Shown here: piece by piece, positions 46,215-54,385 of the stretch
Numbering within the stretch: position 1 is the stretch's first letter
How the letters are laid out: each line of letters begins with the position of its first letter
Assembly: GCF_003713065.1 (NCBI RefSeq)
Contig: NZ_CP033433.1
Coordinates: 2,515,001 to 2,579,000 of the forward strand
DNA length: 64,000 nucleotides
Direction of reading: 5' to 3'
Origin: Cohnella candidum
Lineage (GTDB): Bacteria > Bacillota > Bacilli > Paenibacillales > Paenibacillaceae
The notes under the pieces: model-generated
The model's database searches: none
Told to the model about the DNA's origin: nothing
Seen by the model: only the letters and a program-made list of their open reading frames with translations
Position numbers and translations under genes: made by a program

Positions 46215-46271
46215 TTACCGTTGGCTTCTTTGTGCCGTATCTAGACGGCTCCCCTTTACATAAACCATTAC

Positions 46272-46300
46272 ATTATATCCAACGTTCCGTTCCTTCGCAA
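46272..46300 (-). promoter_or_regulatory. SigmaA-type promoter of tig
   Basis: Minus-strand TTGCGA (46295-46300) and a perfect TATAAT (46272-46277) with a 17-nt spacer. Confidence 0.75.
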
Positions 46301-46319
46301 GGCAGGGATTGTCGTCTCG

Positions 46320-47243
46320 TCACAGGACGGATCGAGGTTCCGCGGAATATTGTCTCAGCCACCGCAGCGCCTGCTCGTAACGAAACCGCAATTCGTCGGT
46401 AATGCCGTACTGGTCGCGGATTTCGTCGTCCGCGGTTTGGCCGTGCAGCTTTTCCAGCAAAATCTGGTGAAGCGCGGCCGCCCAAACGTCTGCGGATCCG
46501 TCGTCGTCCTGGATCATCGTCCGGTAGATCGGAGTGCCGTATGCCGCCTGCACGCATTCCTTCCACATTTCCTCCGCGAAATAGGACAGCGTGGGGTCGG
46601 ACACTTCCGCGGTCTGGCGAACGCGGTCCATCACCGTAAGGACGGGTTGCGGAAAATCGGAAAACGAAACCGGGGTGTCGCCGATCTCGAGCGCCATCAA
46701 TTCCCCGTCCCTCCACAGAGGGACGCTTCCCGCCGCTCCTTGCTTGCGGAGCGCCTGCAGCGCCCGGAATTGCACGGACGGGTGATGCTCGCGTTCCGAC
46801 AACCACTCTCTCAAGGCGGGTTCGACGTCCGGATGGATCAAGTGGAGCAACTGGCCGATGACGAGCATTTGCTGCTCCGGGTCATCCGCTTCCTTCAGCG
46901 TTTTGAGAAGACGGGGGACATATTCGGCATCCTGGACGGAGCGATCCTCCACCCGTTTGCGTACCCAGTCGGATTCGGCAATCTCATCATCGGGTTCGTC
47001 GTCGAAAACCGAAACGACGTTTCCGGCCACGACGGCTTCCGGAAACGCGGCTTCCAGCCATCCGAGCAAGGCTTGCCATTCCGTATGGTGGCGTTCCGCG
47101 TCGCCATGGCATTGGAGCAGGAAGGTCAGCAGCGCTTTCGCGTCCCCGTATCTTTCCGTTTCCAACATTTTGGTCAATTGGATTTGATAATAGTCCAGCG
47201 TTTTAGGAAACAACACCAAATTGTCATTGGCGCGGTCGGTCAT
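46320..47243 (-). CDS. TPR/HEAT-like repeat protein, YsoA-like
   Basis: 307 residues, soluble and mostly helical. It begins MTDRANDNLVLFPKTLDYYQIQLTKML and carries helix pairs resembling TPR (MLETERYGDAKALLTFLLQ) and HEAT repeats (PALREWLSEREHHPSVQFRALQAL). In B. subtilis the TPR protein YsoA occupies this place beside tig, so it is probably the counterpart; the function is unknown. The ATG at 47241-47243 has GAAGGGGAT before it. It ends just upstream of the tig promoter. Confidence 0.75.
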   Translation of the reverse strand: MTDRANDNLVLFPKTLDYYQIQLTKMLETERYGDAKALLTFLLQCHGDAERHHTEWQALLGWLEAAFPEAVVAGNVVSVFDDEPDDEIAESDWVRKRVEDRSVQDAEYVPRLLKTLKEADDPEQQMLVIGQLLHLIHPDVEPALREWLSEREHHPSVQFRALQALRKQGAAGSVPLWRDGELMALEIGDTPVSFSDFPQPVLTVMDRVRQTAEVSDPTLSYFAEEMWKECVQAAYGTPIYRTMIQDDDGSADVWAAALHQILLEKLHGQTADDEIRDQYGITDELRFRYEQALRWLRQYSAEPRSVL

Positions 47244-47353
47244 CGCAAATCCCCTTCCAGGCCGGAAATCGGCCTCAGGTTCGGTCCCCCGCATTATACC
47301 ATGAAGTTTCCCGGAAAAGGAAAAAGCCGGCGTTATCCGGCACGGCGAGAGGA

Positions 47354-47382
47354 TTGATATGCGGTCGGGACTGTGCTATCAT
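47354..47382 (+). promoter_or_regulatory. SigmaA-type promoter of tRNA-Gly
   Basis: TTGATA (47354-47359) and TATCAT (47377-47382) are 17 nt apart, 20 nt before the mature tRNA 5' end. Confidence 0.7.
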
Positions 47383-47402
47383 AACTCTTGCTCACGTGCC
47401 GT

Positions 47403-47476
47403 GCGGGTGTAGTTCAATGGTAGAACGCCAGCTTCCCAAGCTTGAGGCGAGGGTTCGATTCCCTTCACCCGCTCCA
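47403..47476 (+). tRNA. tRNA-Gly (anticodon CCC)
   Basis: A 74-nt cloverleaf: acceptor GCGGGTG pairs with CACCCGC, the anticodon stem CCAGC/GCTTG has loop TTCCCAA with anticodon CCC at 47435-47437, the T loop is GGTTCGATTCC, and CCA is encoded. It has its own promoter and terminator. Confidence 0.96.
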
Positions 47477-47493
47477 AATGCATATGAAACAGC

Positions 47494-47521
47494 GAAGCCC
47501 TTAGATCAGGGCTTCTTTTTG
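47494..47521 (+). terminator. Rho-independent terminator after tRNA-Gly
   Basis: GAAGCCCT-tagatc-AGGGCTTC followed by TTTTTG. Confidence 0.9.
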
Positions 47522-47549
47522 TATTTCGGCGCATGAACGTTATTGAAGC

Positions 47550-47581
47550 AAAAAAGGTGTTCCGTGGGGAACACCTTTTTG
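47550..47581. terminator. Bidirectional terminator between tRNA-Gly and ade
   Basis: AAAAAGGTGTTCC-gtg-GGGAACACCTTTTT can terminate on either strand. On the minus strand it ends the adenine deaminase transcript. Confidence 0.9.
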
Positions 47582-47594
47582 CATTGTCCGATTT

Positions 47595-49424
47595 CTATTC
47601 GTAATCCGGGAACAGCGGCACTTTCCGGATGCCGTCCGGCGAGATGCGAACGAGCCCTTGGTCGGACAGCCGAAGCTCGGGGATCACGACCAGAGCCAGC
47701 AGCGAGATCGTCATCAGCGCGTTGTTCAACCCGCAGCCGACCTCCTTCAGCGCCCGTCCGACAGCCCTCGATCGTTCGGCTACCGTCTCCGGATCGGCGT
47801 CCGACATCAAGCCGGCGACCGGAAGCTCGAACAGCACCGGCGCTCCGGCGCCAAGGACCGCGATTCCTCCCTGGCACCCGATCACGGCGTTCGCGGCTTC
47901 CGCCATCAGGGCGTCGTCGTTGCCGACGACGAGCAGATTGTGGCTGTCGTGCGCGACCGTCATTGCGATCGCCGCGGGACGGTCGAATCCGAGTCCCGAC
48001 AGCAAGCCGACCGACCGGCCTCCCGTCGCGAAATGCCGCTCGAACACCGCGATTTTGCATAGTCCCGTCGCCGGATCCAATCGCACGAATCCGTCCGCCG
48101 CCGCAACTTGCACCATCCGTTCCTTCGTATCCGCCCGGTTTTCGATCGGCTCGACGGCTCGCGCCGTCAACTGCCCCGCCTCAACGGGAGCCCGAATGGC
48201 GAAATCCTCCGCGCGGATCCCGCGTCCTACGCGCACGGTTTCCCTGGCGCTTGGCGGGTACGCGAAAGCCGGCCAGTCGACCGTCATCCGGCCGTTCTCG
48301 GCCACGATCCGTCCCGCGGCGACCGTCATGCTCACGTTGACGTCGGAAAGCGGACCGTCCAGCAAAATCACGTCGCCATATGCGCCCGGCGTTACTGAAC
48401 CGACGTCGCGTGCGACTCCAAACCGCTCTGCCGTGTTGAGCGTCGCCATCTGAAAGGCCGTCACCGGCTTTACTCCTTGGCGGATGGCCAGGCGTACGAC
48501 GAAGTCCATATGGCCTTCGTCGAGGAGGGATTCGGCGCTCCTGTCGTCGGTGACCAGCATGATCCGGCGAGGGTCGAGCCCACGCTCGGTATGCGCTCGG
48601 ATCGTGTTGGCCACGTCATGCCAAGCGGAGCCTTGGCGCAGCTTGGCGTACATGCCGAGCCGGACCCGTTCGATCACGTCTTCCGGCGTCACGTTCTCAT
48701 GGTCGCCGGTTACGCCTGCGGCCGCGTACACGGGAAGCCGCCAATCCGATGCCGGCCACGTGAAATGGCCGTCGACGATCTTGCCCGCGCGCAGCGTCGC
48801 CGCGATTTCTCCCAGCATGTGCTCGTCCCCATAGACGACGCCCGGAAAGTTCATGACTTCGCCAAGCCCGATGACGTCGCCGCCCCAGGACAATGCTTCA
48901 GCGACTTCGTCCGGTCCGAGGGAAGCGCCCGACGTCTCGAACGCCGGACCCGCGGCCGGTACGCAGGAAGCGGCCTGCATGTAAGCGGCCAGCGGCGTCG
49001 TCCGCGCCTCTTCGAGCATAAGCCGGATGCCTTCGAGTCCCAGCACGTTGGCGATTTCATGCGGATCGAAAAATCCGCCCGTCGTTCCCCGCGGCAAGAC
49101 GGCTCTCGCAAACGACGAAGCCGTCATTTGCGTGCTTTCGATATGGCAATGCCCATCAAGAAGACCGGGCGCGATGTAACGGCCGTCCGCCTCGACAATC
49201 CGCGTCCCTTCCCCGATCGTATGCGAAACATCTTTCCCCACATAGGCGATTCTCGGCCCGCAGAACGCAACCGACATGCCCTCCAACAGCTCTCCCGAGC
49301 AGACGTTCACGAGCGTGCCGCCCCGGATCACGAGGCTGGCCGGACGGCTGCCTCGCGAAACCGCCACCAGCTCCGTCAGCATTTTGTGCAGCGGCTCCCG
49401 ATTGAAGCTCATTCCTTCTCCCAC
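47595..49424 (-). CDS. ade: Adenine deaminase
   Basis: Amidohydrolase-superfamily enzyme converting adenine to hypoxanthine in purine salvage. About 609 residues. The metal motif is LLDGHCHIEST, further superfamily ligands lie in the GEVMNFPGV and GHFTWPA segments, and MLVTDDRSAESLL and VAHDSHNLLVVG match the AdeC family. A GTG at 49422-49424 is chosen because AAGGAGGGG lies at optimal distance; the ATG four codons later (49412) is the alternative. It stands alone between two tRNA genes on the opposite strand. Confidence 0.93.
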   Translation of the reverse strand: MGEGMSFNREPLHKMLTELVAVSRGSRPASLVIRGGTLVNVCSGELLEGMSVAFCGPRIAYVGKDVSHTIGEGTRIVEADGRYIAPGLLDGHCHIESTQMTASSFARAVLPRGTTGGFFDPHEIANVLGLEGIRLMLEEARTTPLAAYMQAASCVPAAGPAFETSGASLGPDEVAEALSWGGDVIGLGEVMNFPGVVYGDEHMLGEIAATLRAGKIVDGHFTWPASDWRLPVYAAAGVTGDHENVTPEDVIERVRLGMYAKLRQGSAWHDVANTIRAHTERGLDPRRIMLVTDDRSAESLLDEGHMDFVVRLAIRQGVKPVTAFQMATLNTAERFGVARDVGSVTPGAYGDVILLDGPLSDVNVSMTVAAGRIVAENGRMTVDWPAFAYPPSARETVRVGRGIRAEDFAIRAPVEAGQLTARAVEPIENRADTKERMVQVAAADGFVRLDPATGLCKIAVFERHFATGGRSVGLLSGLGFDRPAAIAMTVAHDSHNLLVVGNDDALMAEAANAVIGCQGGIAVLGAGAPVLFELPVAGLMSDADPETVAERSRAVGRALKEVGCGLNNALMTISLLALVVIPELRLSDQGLVRISPDGIRKVPLFPDYE

Positions 49425-49614
49425 GGTCTTCCCCTCCTTTTCGAGCATTGTCTCATTGTACTTCAGCATAGCCTCGCGCAACGCCGCTGTAAACGGACCG
49501 GACTTCCTTTTCGTTAAAATAACAAGGGAGAAGCTTGCCTTCCGGAACGCCGAAAAATTCCTCTAACATCCCCTTGAGCCGACCCTGCGCTGTGTGATAA
49601 ACTAATCAAGCTGC

Positions 49615-49691
<77 letters not shown>

Positions 49692-49712
49692 CTTATCAGT
49701 CAAATCCGACAG

Positions 49713-49737
49713 CGCTCCCCATCGGGAGCGTTTTTTT
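49713..49737 (+). terminator. Rho-independent terminator after tRNA-Arg
   Basis: CGCTCCC-catc-GGGAGCG followed by a T7 run. Confidence 0.9.
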
Positions 49738-49860
49738 CATGCCCTTTCCCGGGCATAAGTCCCATCTTTCGACAAGTTTTGTAATCTCGGTTACAGAAAG
49801 GCCGAGCGGGGTTATGGTAACCTTCTTTCATACGATAGAGGGTTTTGGAGTGATGAGAAC

Positions 49861-50862
49861 ATGTTATTGATCCCCGTACAGGATTTGGTGGAAGGCGACC
49901 TGCTCGGCAAAGGCCTGTATACGCCGGACGGCCGCCTGATGCTCAAACAGGGAATCCGTTTGAACGACCGCATGATCGAAGGCATCAAACGTTTGGGCCA
50001 ACATTATATATACGTGGAAATGGCGGATCACCGCGCTTCCGAAACGGGTTGGGATTGGAAAACGAATTTGCGCTCCCTGACGGAAGACCTGCTCACCCGC
50101 TGCTTCGAATCCGTTCGCCGGAACGACGGCCTTCCCGTCAAACCGATTTTCGACTGGGCGGATCATCTTTCCGGCCTCCTGGCGGAGAAAACCGAAGTCA
50201 AAATCGGACCCGCAGACTTGTCTCAGGAACGGGAGGAGCTCATTGCGCACAGTCTCAACGTGTGCTTCTTGTCCGTGATGACGGCCAAAGCCCTCGGCTA
50301 CCGGGAAAACGAGCTTCGCGACGTGGCCATCGGCAGCCTCCTCCATGATATCGGGCTTGCCGTTCCTCTGGAGGACAAGCTCGTCCTCAACCACCCGATG
50401 ATCGGCTTCGACGTGCTGCGCAGGCTCCCCGGCCTCTCGATCCCGTCGCTGCAAATCGTCCTTCAGCATCACGAAAGGATCGACGGCCGGGGATTTCCCC
50501 ACGGGATCCGCGGCGACGCGTTCCGGCAGCCGTCGCAAATCTGCGCGCTCGCGAGCGAATTCGACGATTTCATGAATCGTTCGCTCACTCCGCGCACGCC
50601 TTGTGAAGGATTTGACTTCGTCATGTCGAAGATTGATAATGCGTACGATTATTCCGTCGTCCGGGCATTCCTGAACGTCTTCGAGCCATATCCTGTCGGT
50701 ACGGCGGTGACGTTGACGGGCAGCCTTGAGGGGACCGTCGTCGAGACCAATCCCGGCTGCCCGAGCCGGCCGATTATCCGCCTGCGGGCCACCGGCGACC
50801 GATTCGATCTGATGCAGCATACGACTTTCCGGATCGAACGGGCCGTACCCGCCATAACATGA
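49861..50862 (+). CDS. HD-GYP-like phosphohydrolase domain protein
   Basis: 333 residues. The N-terminal segment (PVQDLVEGDLLGKGLYTPDGRLML) resembles the DUF3391-like lead-in found on HD-GYP proteins. The HD-GYP fold follows (about 125-245): AHSLNV, SLLHDIGL, NHPMIGFDVL and HHERIDGRGFP. Differences from typical c-di-GMP phosphodiesterases are GFP for GYP, HDIGL for HDIGK, and ASEFDDF where an Ala-Asp metal ligand is usual. A C-terminal part of about 80 residues is beta-rich (VGTAVTLTGSLEGTVVETN), like the small domain on many Firmicute HD-GYP proteins. A Crp/Fnr gene follows 17 nt later, so they likely share a transcript. Activity on c-di-GMP is inference. Confidence 0.85.
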   Translation: MLLIPVQDLVEGDLLGKGLYTPDGRLMLKQGIRLNDRMIEGIKRLGQHYIYVEMADHRASETGWDWKTNLRSLTEDLLTRCFESVRRNDGLPVKPIFDWADHLSGLLAEKTEVKIGPADLSQEREELIAHSLNVCFLSVMTAKALGYRENELRDVAIGSLLHDIGLAVPLEDKLVLNHPMIGFDVLRRLPGLSIPSLQIVLQHHERIDGRGFPHGIRGDAFRQPSQICALASEFDDFMNRSLTPRTPCEGFDFVMSKIDNAYDYSVVRAFLNVFEPYPVGTAVTLTGSLEGTVVETNPGCPSRPIIRLRATGDRFDLMQHTTFRIERAVPAIT

Positions 50863-50879
50863 GCTAAAGGAGGAATGGG

Positions 50880-51560
50880 ATGGCGATCGACACCTCTAAA
50901 CTACGCACGTCCATTCCATTTTTCCGGGAAATCGAACCCGCGCTGCTGGAACGCATCGTTCCTCTGATGTTCGTCAAAAAACTGCGCAAGGGAGAAATCA
51001 TCTTCCTCGAGGGCGACGAAGGCGACGAAATCTACTTCATCGGTTCCGGCGCGGTCGGCATCTATACGTTCGATAAGGCCAAGAAAGTGACGCTCGCTTT
51101 CCTTCGGGAAGGCGAGTATTTTGGCGAGATGGCCCTGATGAAGCCCGGCCTGGTCCGCTCCGCGACGGCTGAAACGCTGATGGCGACGCGGCTGTACGCG
51201 CTCCGTCGGATCGACTTCCAGACGCTGATCGAACAGGACCGCCATCTGGCGTTTCATCTGCTGGACTACACGATGGAACGGCTGCGCAAGGCGAACCAGC
51301 AAATCTACGACTTGACCTTCCTCAACGTCAAAACGAGGATCATCAAACGCCTCCTCAACTTGGGCCAAGAATACGGAGGCCAGCAGATCCCGGTCAAAAT
51401 CACCCACCAGCAGCTGGCCGACATGGTCGGGGCGGTCCGCGAAACCGTGTCCAAGGTGCTGCAGGACTTGCAGGACCAAGGACTGATCGAAATCCGCGAC
51501 AAATTGATCCGCCTGACCGACGTCCACACGCTCGAACGCAAGCTGATGGAAGAAAGTTAA
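50880..51560 (+). CDS. Crp/Fnr family transcription regulator (downstream of the HD-GYP-like gene)
   Basis: 226 residues: a cyclic-nucleotide-binding fold (about 12-130) with the phosphate-binding cassette EYFGEMALMKPGLVRSATAET, which retains the Glu and Arg-Ser of cNMP binders, then a dimer helix and a C-terminal winged helix-turn-helix (THQQLADMVGAVRETVSKVLQDL). No cysteine cluster is present, so it is not an Fnr-type oxygen sensor. It follows the HD-GYP-like gene by 17 nt with a clear AAAGGAGGAA site. It is only distantly similar to the other Crp/Fnr protein near hemL. Confidence 0.9.
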   Translation: MAIDTSKLRTSIPFFREIEPALLERIVPLMFVKKLRKGEIIFLEGDEGDEIYFIGSGAVGIYTFDKAKKVTLAFLREGEYFGEMALMKPGLVRSATAETLMATRLYALRRIDFQTLIEQDRHLAFHLLDYTMERLRKANQQIYDLTFLNVKTRIIKRLLNLGQEYGGQQIPVKITHQQLADMVGAVRETVSKVLQDLQDQGLIEIRDKLIRLTDVHTLERKLMEES

Positions 51561-51568
51561 TGACCCGA

Positions 51569-51599
51569 AGAGGCTCGGATTTCCGAGTCTCTTTTTCTT
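51569..51599 (+). terminator. Rho-independent terminator after the second Crp/Fnr gene
   Basis: AGAGGCTCGG-attt-CCGAGTCTCT followed by TTTTTC. Confidence 0.9.
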
Positions 51600-51668
51600 G
51601 GTGCCATTCGCGACGAAGAAAAAAGGGTAATAGGGCATATTCCAAATGCAGTAAAGGAGGCCTGCCCC

Positions 51669-52577
51669 ATGAGCCCGAAAGAGAAAACCGTATGGTTCGC
51701 GAAGCACCTGTACGTGCGTTTCAAGGACGACGACGTGCCCGCCATGAGCGCCCAATTGACGTACTATTTGATTCTCGCCTTTTTTCCTTTCCTCATCTTT
51801 CTGGTCACGATTATCAGTTTTCTTCAACTGGGCGGAAATTCCGTGTTGGACGAATTCATCCGCATGCTTCCGGCAGACTCCGCTGACAGCTTACGGAAAA
51901 CTTTGCAGGAGGTTACGGAGAACCGGAGCGGCGCCGTCCTCTCCTTCGGGATGCTGGGTACGCTGTGGGCCGCTTCCAACGGCGTGGGCGCCATCATGAA
52001 AGGGCTCAACAAAGCCTATGACGAAAAGGAAACCCGGCCGTTCTGGAAAACGCGCGGCCTCTCTCTTCTGTCCACCGTCGTACTGGCCGTCGTGATTGCG
52101 GTCTCGATTCCGCTGCTCGTGTTCGGACATGTGATCGGGGAGTACATTTTCCGGTTGCTGAGCTTTCCCCAAGGTTTTGAACTGATCTGGGGGCTCATCC
52201 GCTACGCTTTCCCCGTCGCGGCGCTTTTCGGCGTGTTCGCTTTGCTCTACTGGCTCATTCCGGACAGAAGGCTGACGTTCCGCGAAGTGGTGCCCGGCGC
52301 TTTGTTCGCCGTCGTTGGCTGGATCGCGTCGTCGCTGCTGTTCGCGGTGTACGTCAACCATTTCGGAAACTATTCGAAAACGTACGGAAGCCTGGGAGGC
52401 GTCATCTTGCTGCTGATCTGGCTGTACATGAGCGCGAACATCCTGCTGCTCGGGGGCGAAATCAACGCGACGCTGGCCTTCGATAAGAAAGGCGCGCAGA
52501 ACCGCTCCTCCCGCATCCGGACGCATACGATGGAATTTCCTCCGCTGCGGGGCGGATCCGGCGTTACAAGGGGTTAA
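51669..52577 (+). CDS. YihY/BrkB family membrane protein
   Basis: 302 residues with about six membrane helices and the family features MSAQLTYYLILAFFPFLIFL at the first helix, GTLWAASNGVGAIMKGLNKAY, and the late segment NYSKTYGSLGGVILLLIWLYM. Once annotated as RNase BN, the family is now considered an integral membrane protein of unknown function. GGAGG lies upstream of the ATG. Transcribed separately from the preceding Crp gene. Confidence 0.92.
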   Translation: MSPKEKTVWFAKHLYVRFKDDDVPAMSAQLTYYLILAFFPFLIFLVTIISFLQLGGNSVLDEFIRMLPADSADSLRKTLQEVTENRSGAVLSFGMLGTLWAASNGVGAIMKGLNKAYDEKETRPFWKTRGLSLLSTVVLAVVIAVSIPLLVFGHVIGEYIFRLLSFPQGFELIWGLIRYAFPVAALFGVFALLYWLIPDRRLTFREVVPGALFAVVGWIASSLLFAVYVNHFGNYSKTYGSLGGVILLLIWLYMSANILLLGGEINATLAFDKKGAQNRSSRIRTHTMEFPPLRGGSGVTRG

Positions 52578-52635
52578 CCGGCGGTTTTCATGGTATGCTA
52601 GGTGAAAATCCTGAGGGTATCGGAGGCGAGTGGTT

Positions 52636-53061
52636 TTGTCATGGCTGCTTTATGCGCTGCTTTCCGCGGTGACGGCGGCGCTCGTGGCGATCTTCGGAAA
52701 GATCGGGCTGAAGGACTTGGACGCGAACGCCGCGACGGCCGTACGGTCCGTCATTATGGCGTTGTTCCTCCTTGGCGTGGTGGCGGTGCAGGGGAAATTC
52801 TCGCAGATGGGGGAAATCCTCGGCCACAAAAGGGCTTTGACGTTCGTCGCGCTGAGTGGCGTCGCCGGCGCCTTGTCCTGGCTGTTCTACTTTCTGGCGC
52901 TGAAGTACGGCCGAGTATCGCAGGTAGGTCCCATCGACAAGTTCAGCGTCGTCATCGCCGTCGTGCTGGCTTACCTTTTCCTCGGAGAAAAGATTTCCCT
53001 GCTGAACTCGCTGGGCGTCGTCTTGATCGCCGCAGGGGCTATCCTCGTCGCCTTGAAATGA
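52636..53061 (+). CDS. EamA-domain membrane protein, single-repeat size
   Basis: About 141 residues with four or five hydrophobic helices and one EamA unit (ALVAIFGKIGLKDLDANAATAVRS, then GALSWLFYFLALKYGRVSQVGPIDKFSVV and LGEKI). Single-unit EamA proteins act as dimers in related systems; the substrate is unknown. GGAGG is 9 nt from a TTG (52636) and 3 nt from a GTG (52630); the TTG gives the usual MSWLLYALLSA-type N terminus and is preferred. Its terminator is split by the insertion sequence that follows. Confidence 0.85.
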   Translation: MSWLLYALLSAVTAALVAIFGKIGLKDLDANAATAVRSVIMALFLLGVVAVQGKFSQMGEILGHKRALTFVALSGVAGALSWLFYFLALKYGRVSQVGPIDKFSVVIAVVLAYLFLGEKISLLNSLGVVLIAAGAILVALK

Positions 53062-53127
53062 AATGACGCAGCAAAAAACTCCCTCGCGCTGGTCAAGACC
53101 CCATTTAGCGGACACTAAAGAAAAACC

Positions 53128-54015
53128 CTACCCGACAAGCTGGCGCCGGTATTGAACCGGAGCCAGCTTGTTCAATTTTCTTTGCGGTCGACAATGATTG
53201 TAAAAGTGGATGTACTCATCAATTCGCCTTTGTGCTTCTTCAAAGGTTCGAATATCATAGGGGTAGAGCCCTTCCGCTTTCAAATGCGAGAAGAAGCTCT
53301 CCATGGAGGCATTGTCATAACAATTGCCTCGGCGTGACATGCTGATTTGGGCGCCAACCTTTGGCAGCATGTCGTGGTACTTGTAGGACGTGTACTGGGT
53401 TCCCTGATCGCTGTGAACGATCAGGCCGGTCACGTCCTTCTCCGTTTCGAATGCCTTTGCGAATGTCTGTAACACAAGTTCCGTGTCATTACTCTCACTT
53501 ATATGGTGAGCGACGATTTCGTTCTGGCATAAGTCTTTAATGGCGGAGAGGTACAGCCAGGAATCGCCAACTCGATACTGCGTGATATCGGTGACCCATT
53601 TTTGGTTAGGTGCGTCTGCTCTGAATTGGCGACTCAAGATGTTTCCAACAGCCCGGTCACCTGTGTTCCAAGTGCGGCTGTTATGACGGTATTTGCGACG
53701 AATTTTAGAGCGAAGGCCCATTAATTGCATTAACCGCAGCACCTTCTTGTGGTTCATCCATACACCGTAATCTTGATGCAGGAATAGCTGAACTTGCCTA
53801 TAACCGTAAACACCGTTGTAACGCTCATAAGTGGCACGAACTAGCTGCTTAGATGCTTTATCCTTGTCCTCCTCCAACCTTTTTACATAGGCGTAGTATC
53901 CACTGCGGGAAACGCCGACTTCCTTACAGAGCTCAGTGACGCTAAAGTTTTCACGGAGCTCATGGACGAGCCTATATTTCTCTGGTACACCTCCGCCTTC
54001 GTAATGGCCAACCAC
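53128..54015 (-). CDS. IS150-type transposase, OrfB (catalytic part)
   Basis: 295 residues of open frame, probably made mainly as an OrfAB fusion by frameshifting. An HTH_21-like region (FSVTELCKEVGVSRSGYY) precedes the retroviral-integrase-type core with DDE residues Asp143 (WVTDITQY), Asp203 (HSDQGTQYTS) and Glu239 (NASMESFFSHLK), with the expected 35-residue spacing between the last two. It ends QPVQYRR-like with LAPVQYRRQLVG. Frame and triad are intact. The GTG shown as start directly follows the slippery site and may not be used for initiation. Confidence 0.95.
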   Translation of the reverse strand: MVGHYEGGGVPEKYRLVHELRENFSVTELCKEVGVSRSGYYAYVKRLEEDKDKASKQLVRATYERYNGVYGYRQVQLFLHQDYGVWMNHKKVLRLMQLMGLRSKIRRKYRHNSRTWNTGDRAVGNILSRQFRADAPNQKWVTDITQYRVGDSWLYLSAIKDLCQNEIVAHHISESNDTELVLQTFAKAFETEKDVTGLIVHSDQGTQYTSYKYHDMLPKVGAQISMSRRGNCYDNASMESFFSHLKAEGLYPYDIRTFEEAQRRIDEYIHFYNHCRPQRKLNKLAPVQYRRQLVG

Positions 54016-54278
54016 TTTTTTAGGACGGCGTTCTCCAATTCCAAGCGTTTTACATAACGATCCACGTCGGTGTACTCTTTCCGCTTACCACGGTGATCCA
54101 TAAGGCCATAATCACCCATTTGCTTGTACCGGCGCATCCAAACCTTTAGTCGAGTAATATCCTCGATAGCCAATACTTCTGCCACTTTCTTCTTCGGCAT
54201 TCCTTGGAGCCGCATTTCAATCGCTTTCTTCTTCGTTTCAAAACTGTAGTAAACAAATTTCTGCCCCTTCTTCGCCAT
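53883..54278 (-). CDS. IS150-type transposase, OrfA (DNA-binding part)
   Basis: 131 residues: an N-terminal helix-turn-helix of the IS3 OrfA type (KKKAIEMRLQGMPKKKVAEVLAIEDITRLKVW) and a leucine-zipper-like stretch (VDRYVKRLELENAVLKKWLA). It overlaps orfB in the -1 frame by about 130 nt. The ATG at 54276-54278 has GGGGGTG upstream. Binds the element ends and joins OrfB by frameshift. Confidence 0.93.
   Translation of the reverse strand: MAKKGQKFVYYSFETKKKAIEMRLQGMPKKKVAEVLAIEDITRLKVWMRRYKQMGDYGLMDHRGKRKEYTDVDRYVKRLELENAVLKKWLAITKAEVYQRNIGSSMSSVKTLASLSSVRKSAFPAVDTTPM
54015..54021 (-). promoter_or_regulatory. Programmed -1 frameshift site A AAA AAG
   Basis: On the coding strand A AAA AAG is in the orfA zero frame (AAA AAG decodes Lys-Lys of VLKKW), and slipping back one base enters the orfB frame. 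This is the classic IS3-family signal for making the OrfAB transposase. Confidence 0.9.
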
Positions 54279-54385
54279 AACGAAAAGCACCCCCTATAGT
54301 TTTCATCGGTTTAAACACCAGGGTGTTTTTCCAATGTCCACTATAAGGGGTGCACTTCACGCCGGCGGGGGAGTTTTCGTCTGTT

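Larger units (their letters stand above)
53090..54359 (-). mobile_element. IS3-family (IS150 group) insertion sequence, intact
   Basis: A 1270-bp element bounded by imperfect terminal inverted repeats, both starting TG. The left end is TGGTCAAGACCCC and the right end, read inward, is TGAAGTGCACCCC; both continue with a TAGxGGACA block. A 3-bp direct repeat CGC flanks it (53087-53089 and 54360-54362), the size made by IS150-type elements. It carries overlapping orfA and orfB with a frameshift site and an intact DDE triad, so it may still be mobile. Its base composition is visibly less GC-rich than the neighbourhood, in keeping with recent arrival. Confidence 0.93.
53075..54377. terminator. Former bidirectional terminator, arms separated by an insertion sequence
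   Basis: The left arm AAAACTCCCTCGC (53075-53087) and right arm GCGGGGGAGTTTT (54365-54377) are complementary over 13 positions with one G-U pair. Removing the IS and one copy of its 3-bp duplication leaves them joined by the tetraloop GCCG, a standard hairpin flanked by A and T runs between the convergent eamA and 116-aa genes. In the present sequence the arms are 1.28 kb apart, so the hairpin is probably inactive. Confidence 0.85.

Noticed and set aside
44868-46244. Plus-strand open frame of 458 codons opposite tig
   Set aside because: Antisense shadow of trigger factor, with no start signal.
53128-54015. Functional host gene disrupted by the IS
   Set aside because: Both flanking genes (eamA and the 116-aa gene) end with their own stop codons outside the IS; the insertion is intergenic, within a terminator.
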